Positions 6,433-7,611 of a stretch of DNA of 7,611 bases are shown in pieces; position 1 is the first letter of the stretch; each line of letters opens with the position of its first letter. The translations under genes were made by a program, and so were the position numbers. Under the pieces are notes generated by a model. That model had not been told where the DNA came from. It ran no database searches and saw only the letters and a list, made by a program, of their open reading frames with translations. Source of the DNA: a bacterium (GTDB taxonomy: Bacteria > Oederibacteriota > JAJYGY01); the NCBI GenBank assembly GCA_021790555.1, contig JAJYGY010000240.1, forward strand, positions 1 through 7,611, written 5' to 3'.

Positions 6433-7545
6433 GTGAAATTCGAACTTCTCGCCACCGACGGCCGGGCCAGGGCCGGCCTGTTGAGCCTCTTCCACGGCGA
6501 CGTGGAAACCCCCATCTTCATGCCCGTGGGCACCCAGGCCACGGTGAAGACCCTCAGCCCGGACGAGCTGAGGGCCCTGGGGACCCGCATCCTGCTTGGA
6601 AACACCTTCCACCTCTACCTGCGTCCGGGCCTGGAGGTGATGGAGGCGGCGGGAGGGCTGCACCGCTTCATGAACTGGCCGGGGCCCATCCTGACGGACA
6701 GCGGGGGCTTCCAGGTGTTTTCGCTCAGCGACCTGTGCCGGGTCGACGAGGAGGGGGCCAGCTTCCAGTCGCCGCTGGACGGGTCACGCCACCGCTTCAC
6801 CCCCGAGAAGGTCGTCGACATCCAGAAAACCCTGGGCTCGGACATCTGCATGGTCTTCGACGAATGCCCCCCCTATCCCTGCGAAAGGGACTTCGCCGAG
6901 GCCTCGCTCAACCGCACCCACCGCTGGGCCGGGCGCTGCCTGACGCGCTTTCGCGAGGTCTGCGACCCGGAAAGGCAGGCGCTCTTCGCCATCGTGCAGG
7001 GAAGCGTCTTCAAGGACCTGCGCCTGCTTTCGGCCCGCCAGCTGGCCGCCATGGATTTTCCCGGCTACGCCCTGGGCGGACTTTCCGTTGGGGAGCCGAA
7101 GGACCTGATGCACGCGATGCTGGAGGCCGTGGAGCCCGAACTGCCCCGGGACAAGCCCCGCTACCTGATGGGCGTGGGGACCCCCGAGGACCTGTGGGAA
7201 TGCGTGGAGCGGGGCGTCGACCTCTTCGACTGCGTCATGCCCACCCGCATCGCCCGCAACGGCACGCTCTTCACCTCGCGCGGAAGGGTGGCGATCAAGA
7301 GCTCGGCCTACGCCCGGGATTTCGGCCCCCCGGACCCGGAGTGCGACTGCTACACCTGCTCGAACTTCAGCCGGGCCTACCTGCGCCACCTTTTCCGCTC
7401 CGGCGAGATGCTGGGCCTGAGACTAAATTCTTTACACAATTTGGCCTATATGCTACGGTTGGCCGGCCTGATCCGGAAAAGCATCCTGGAAGGCCGATTT
7501 TCAGCGGCAAAACGCGAGTTTTTCAGCCGCGGGGAACAACCTTAG
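6433..7545 (+). CDS. tgt: Queuine/preQ1 tRNA-guanine transglycosylase
   Basis: Tgt exchanges guanine-34 in the anticodon of Asp, Asn, His and Tyr tRNAs for preQ1, a step in queuosine synthesis, in the cytoplasm. The 370-residue length matches bacterial Tgt (about 375). The (beta/alpha)8 enzyme's key sites are all present: LTDSGGFQVFSL with catalytic D89, the nucleophile D266 in FDCVMPTRIARNGTLFT, and the zinc set C304, C306, C309 and H335 with family-typical spacing. It starts at GTG 6433, giving the family's usual N-terminus (KFELLATDGRARAG). The ribosome site is weak (ACGGAC), so translation may rely on read-through coupling from the activator gene 10 bases upstream. Codons 330-342 are unusually AT-rich and rare for this genome. 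YajC follows after 9 bases, as in the common tgt-yajC-secDF order. Confidence 0.97.
   Translation: MKFELLATDGRARAGLLSLFHGDVETPIFMPVGTQATVKTLSPDELRALGTRILLGNTFHLYLRPGLEVMEAAGGLHRFMNWPGPILTDSGGFQVFSLSDLCRVDEEGASFQSPLDGSRHRFTPEKVVDIQKTLGSDICMVFDECPPYPCERDFAEASLNRTHRWAGRCLTRFREVCDPERQALFAIVQGSVFKDLRLLSARQLAAMDFPGYALGGLSVGEPKDLMHAMLEAVEPELPRDKPRYLMGVGTPEDLWECVERGVDLFDCVMPTRIARNGTLFTSRGRVAIKSSAYARDFGPPDPECDCYTCSNFSRAYLRHLFRSGEMLGLRLNSLHNLAYMLRLAGLIRKSILEGRFSAAKREFFSRGEQP
7420..7464 (+). promoter_or_regulatory. AT-rich rare-codon island in tgt, possible internal promoter for yajC
   Basis: Within tgt this stretch uses AGA, CTA, AAT, TCT, TTA, AAT, TTG, TAT, CTA and TTG, codons nearly absent elsewhere in the window. 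It contains TTTACA (7431-7436), close to a -35 consensus, and TATATGCT (7447-7454), which is -10-like. The two are only about 12 bp apart at the best matches; at 17 bp the -10 would be the poorer TACGGT. It lies about 100 bases before yajC. The assignment as a promoter is inference. Confidence 0.35.
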
Positions 7546-7550
7546 GAGGA
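7544..7550 (+). promoter_or_regulatory. Ribosome binding site of yajC
   Basis: AGGAGGA, the strongest Shine-Dalgarno sequence in the window, overlaps the tgt stop codon and lies 4 bases before the ATG at 7555. It fits a highly expressed membrane-insertion component. Confidence 0.85.
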
Positions 7551-7554
7551 CCTG

Positions 7555-7611
7555 ATGTCGCAACTGTTTGCCATGGCCCCCAACGCGGGCGGGGCGGGCG
7601 CCTCCGGCGCC
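7555..7611 (+). CDS. yajC: YajC, Sec translocase accessory subunit (5' end only)
   Basis: Only the first 19 codons are present: MSQLFAMAPNAGGAGASGA. YajC is a small single-span inner-membrane protein associated with SecDF and SecYEG in protein export. The identification rests on the N-terminal pattern (short start, then Ala-Met-Ala-Pro and a Gly/Ala-rich stretch before the expected membrane helix) and on position directly after tgt, the conserved gene order. The membrane helix lies beyond the window, so this is contextual but likely. secD and secF are expected next. Confidence 0.8.
   Translation, partial: MSQLFAMAPNAGGAGASGA

Noticed and set aside
4731..6605. 624-codon minus-strand frame antisense to the NifA-like gene
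   Set aside because: Mirror of the codon pattern of a clear AAA+ gene; the translation is Gly/Leu/Gln/His/Val-rich without motifs.

Overview
The window is compact, very GC-rich chromosomal DNA (roughly two-thirds G+C by eye, with strong G/C preference at third codon positions). It carries six reading frames that look real and the first codons of a seventh. No insertion sequence, CRISPR array, tRNA or rRNA is visible. The gene content (RecN, a NifA-type sigma-54 activator, Tgt followed by YajC) indicates a Gram-negative-type bacterium that uses sigma-54. The phylum cannot be fixed from this sequence; a deltaproteobacterial-like or other GC-rich diderm lineage is plausible.

Left block, 1-3811, plus strand. 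Three genes are packed with overlapping ends: the 3' part of a multi-pass membrane protein (possibly the second half of an MFS transporter), recN (double-strand-break repair ATPase), and a membrane-anchored protein with a TPR-like stretch and a gluzincin-type metallopeptidase domain. Overlaps of 8 and 3 bases suggest one transcript with coupled translation. The peptidase gene is the least ordinary item here.

Middle, 3819-4685, minus strand. A two-domain vicinal-oxygen-chelate (VOC) protein of the CatE / catechol-2,3-dioxygenase-like type meets the peptidase gene tail to tail with only 7 bases between stop codons. From its 5' end, a 171-base AT-rich divergent region (4686-4856) separates it from the next block. 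That region holds a perfect TATAAT box, three copies of TTTTTGT in two orientations, and two inverted repeats. It is the clearest non-coding regulatory signal in the window.

Right block, 4857-7611, plus strand. A GAF / AAA+ / HTH sigma-54-dependent activator closely resembling NifA is followed after 10 bases by tgt (queuosine tRNA-guanine transglycosylase). After 9 more bases comes yajC, cut by the window edge. Tgt-yajC is the familiar head of the tgt-yajC-secD-secF cluster. An AT-rich, rare-codon island near the 3' end of tgt may be an internal promoter for yajC and genes beyond.

Most of the window is recognisable, conserved housekeeping and regulatory content. I did not find a convincing new multi-gene system. 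The best leads are the recN-coupled membrane peptidase, the repeat-rich divergent regulatory region, and the island inside tgt.
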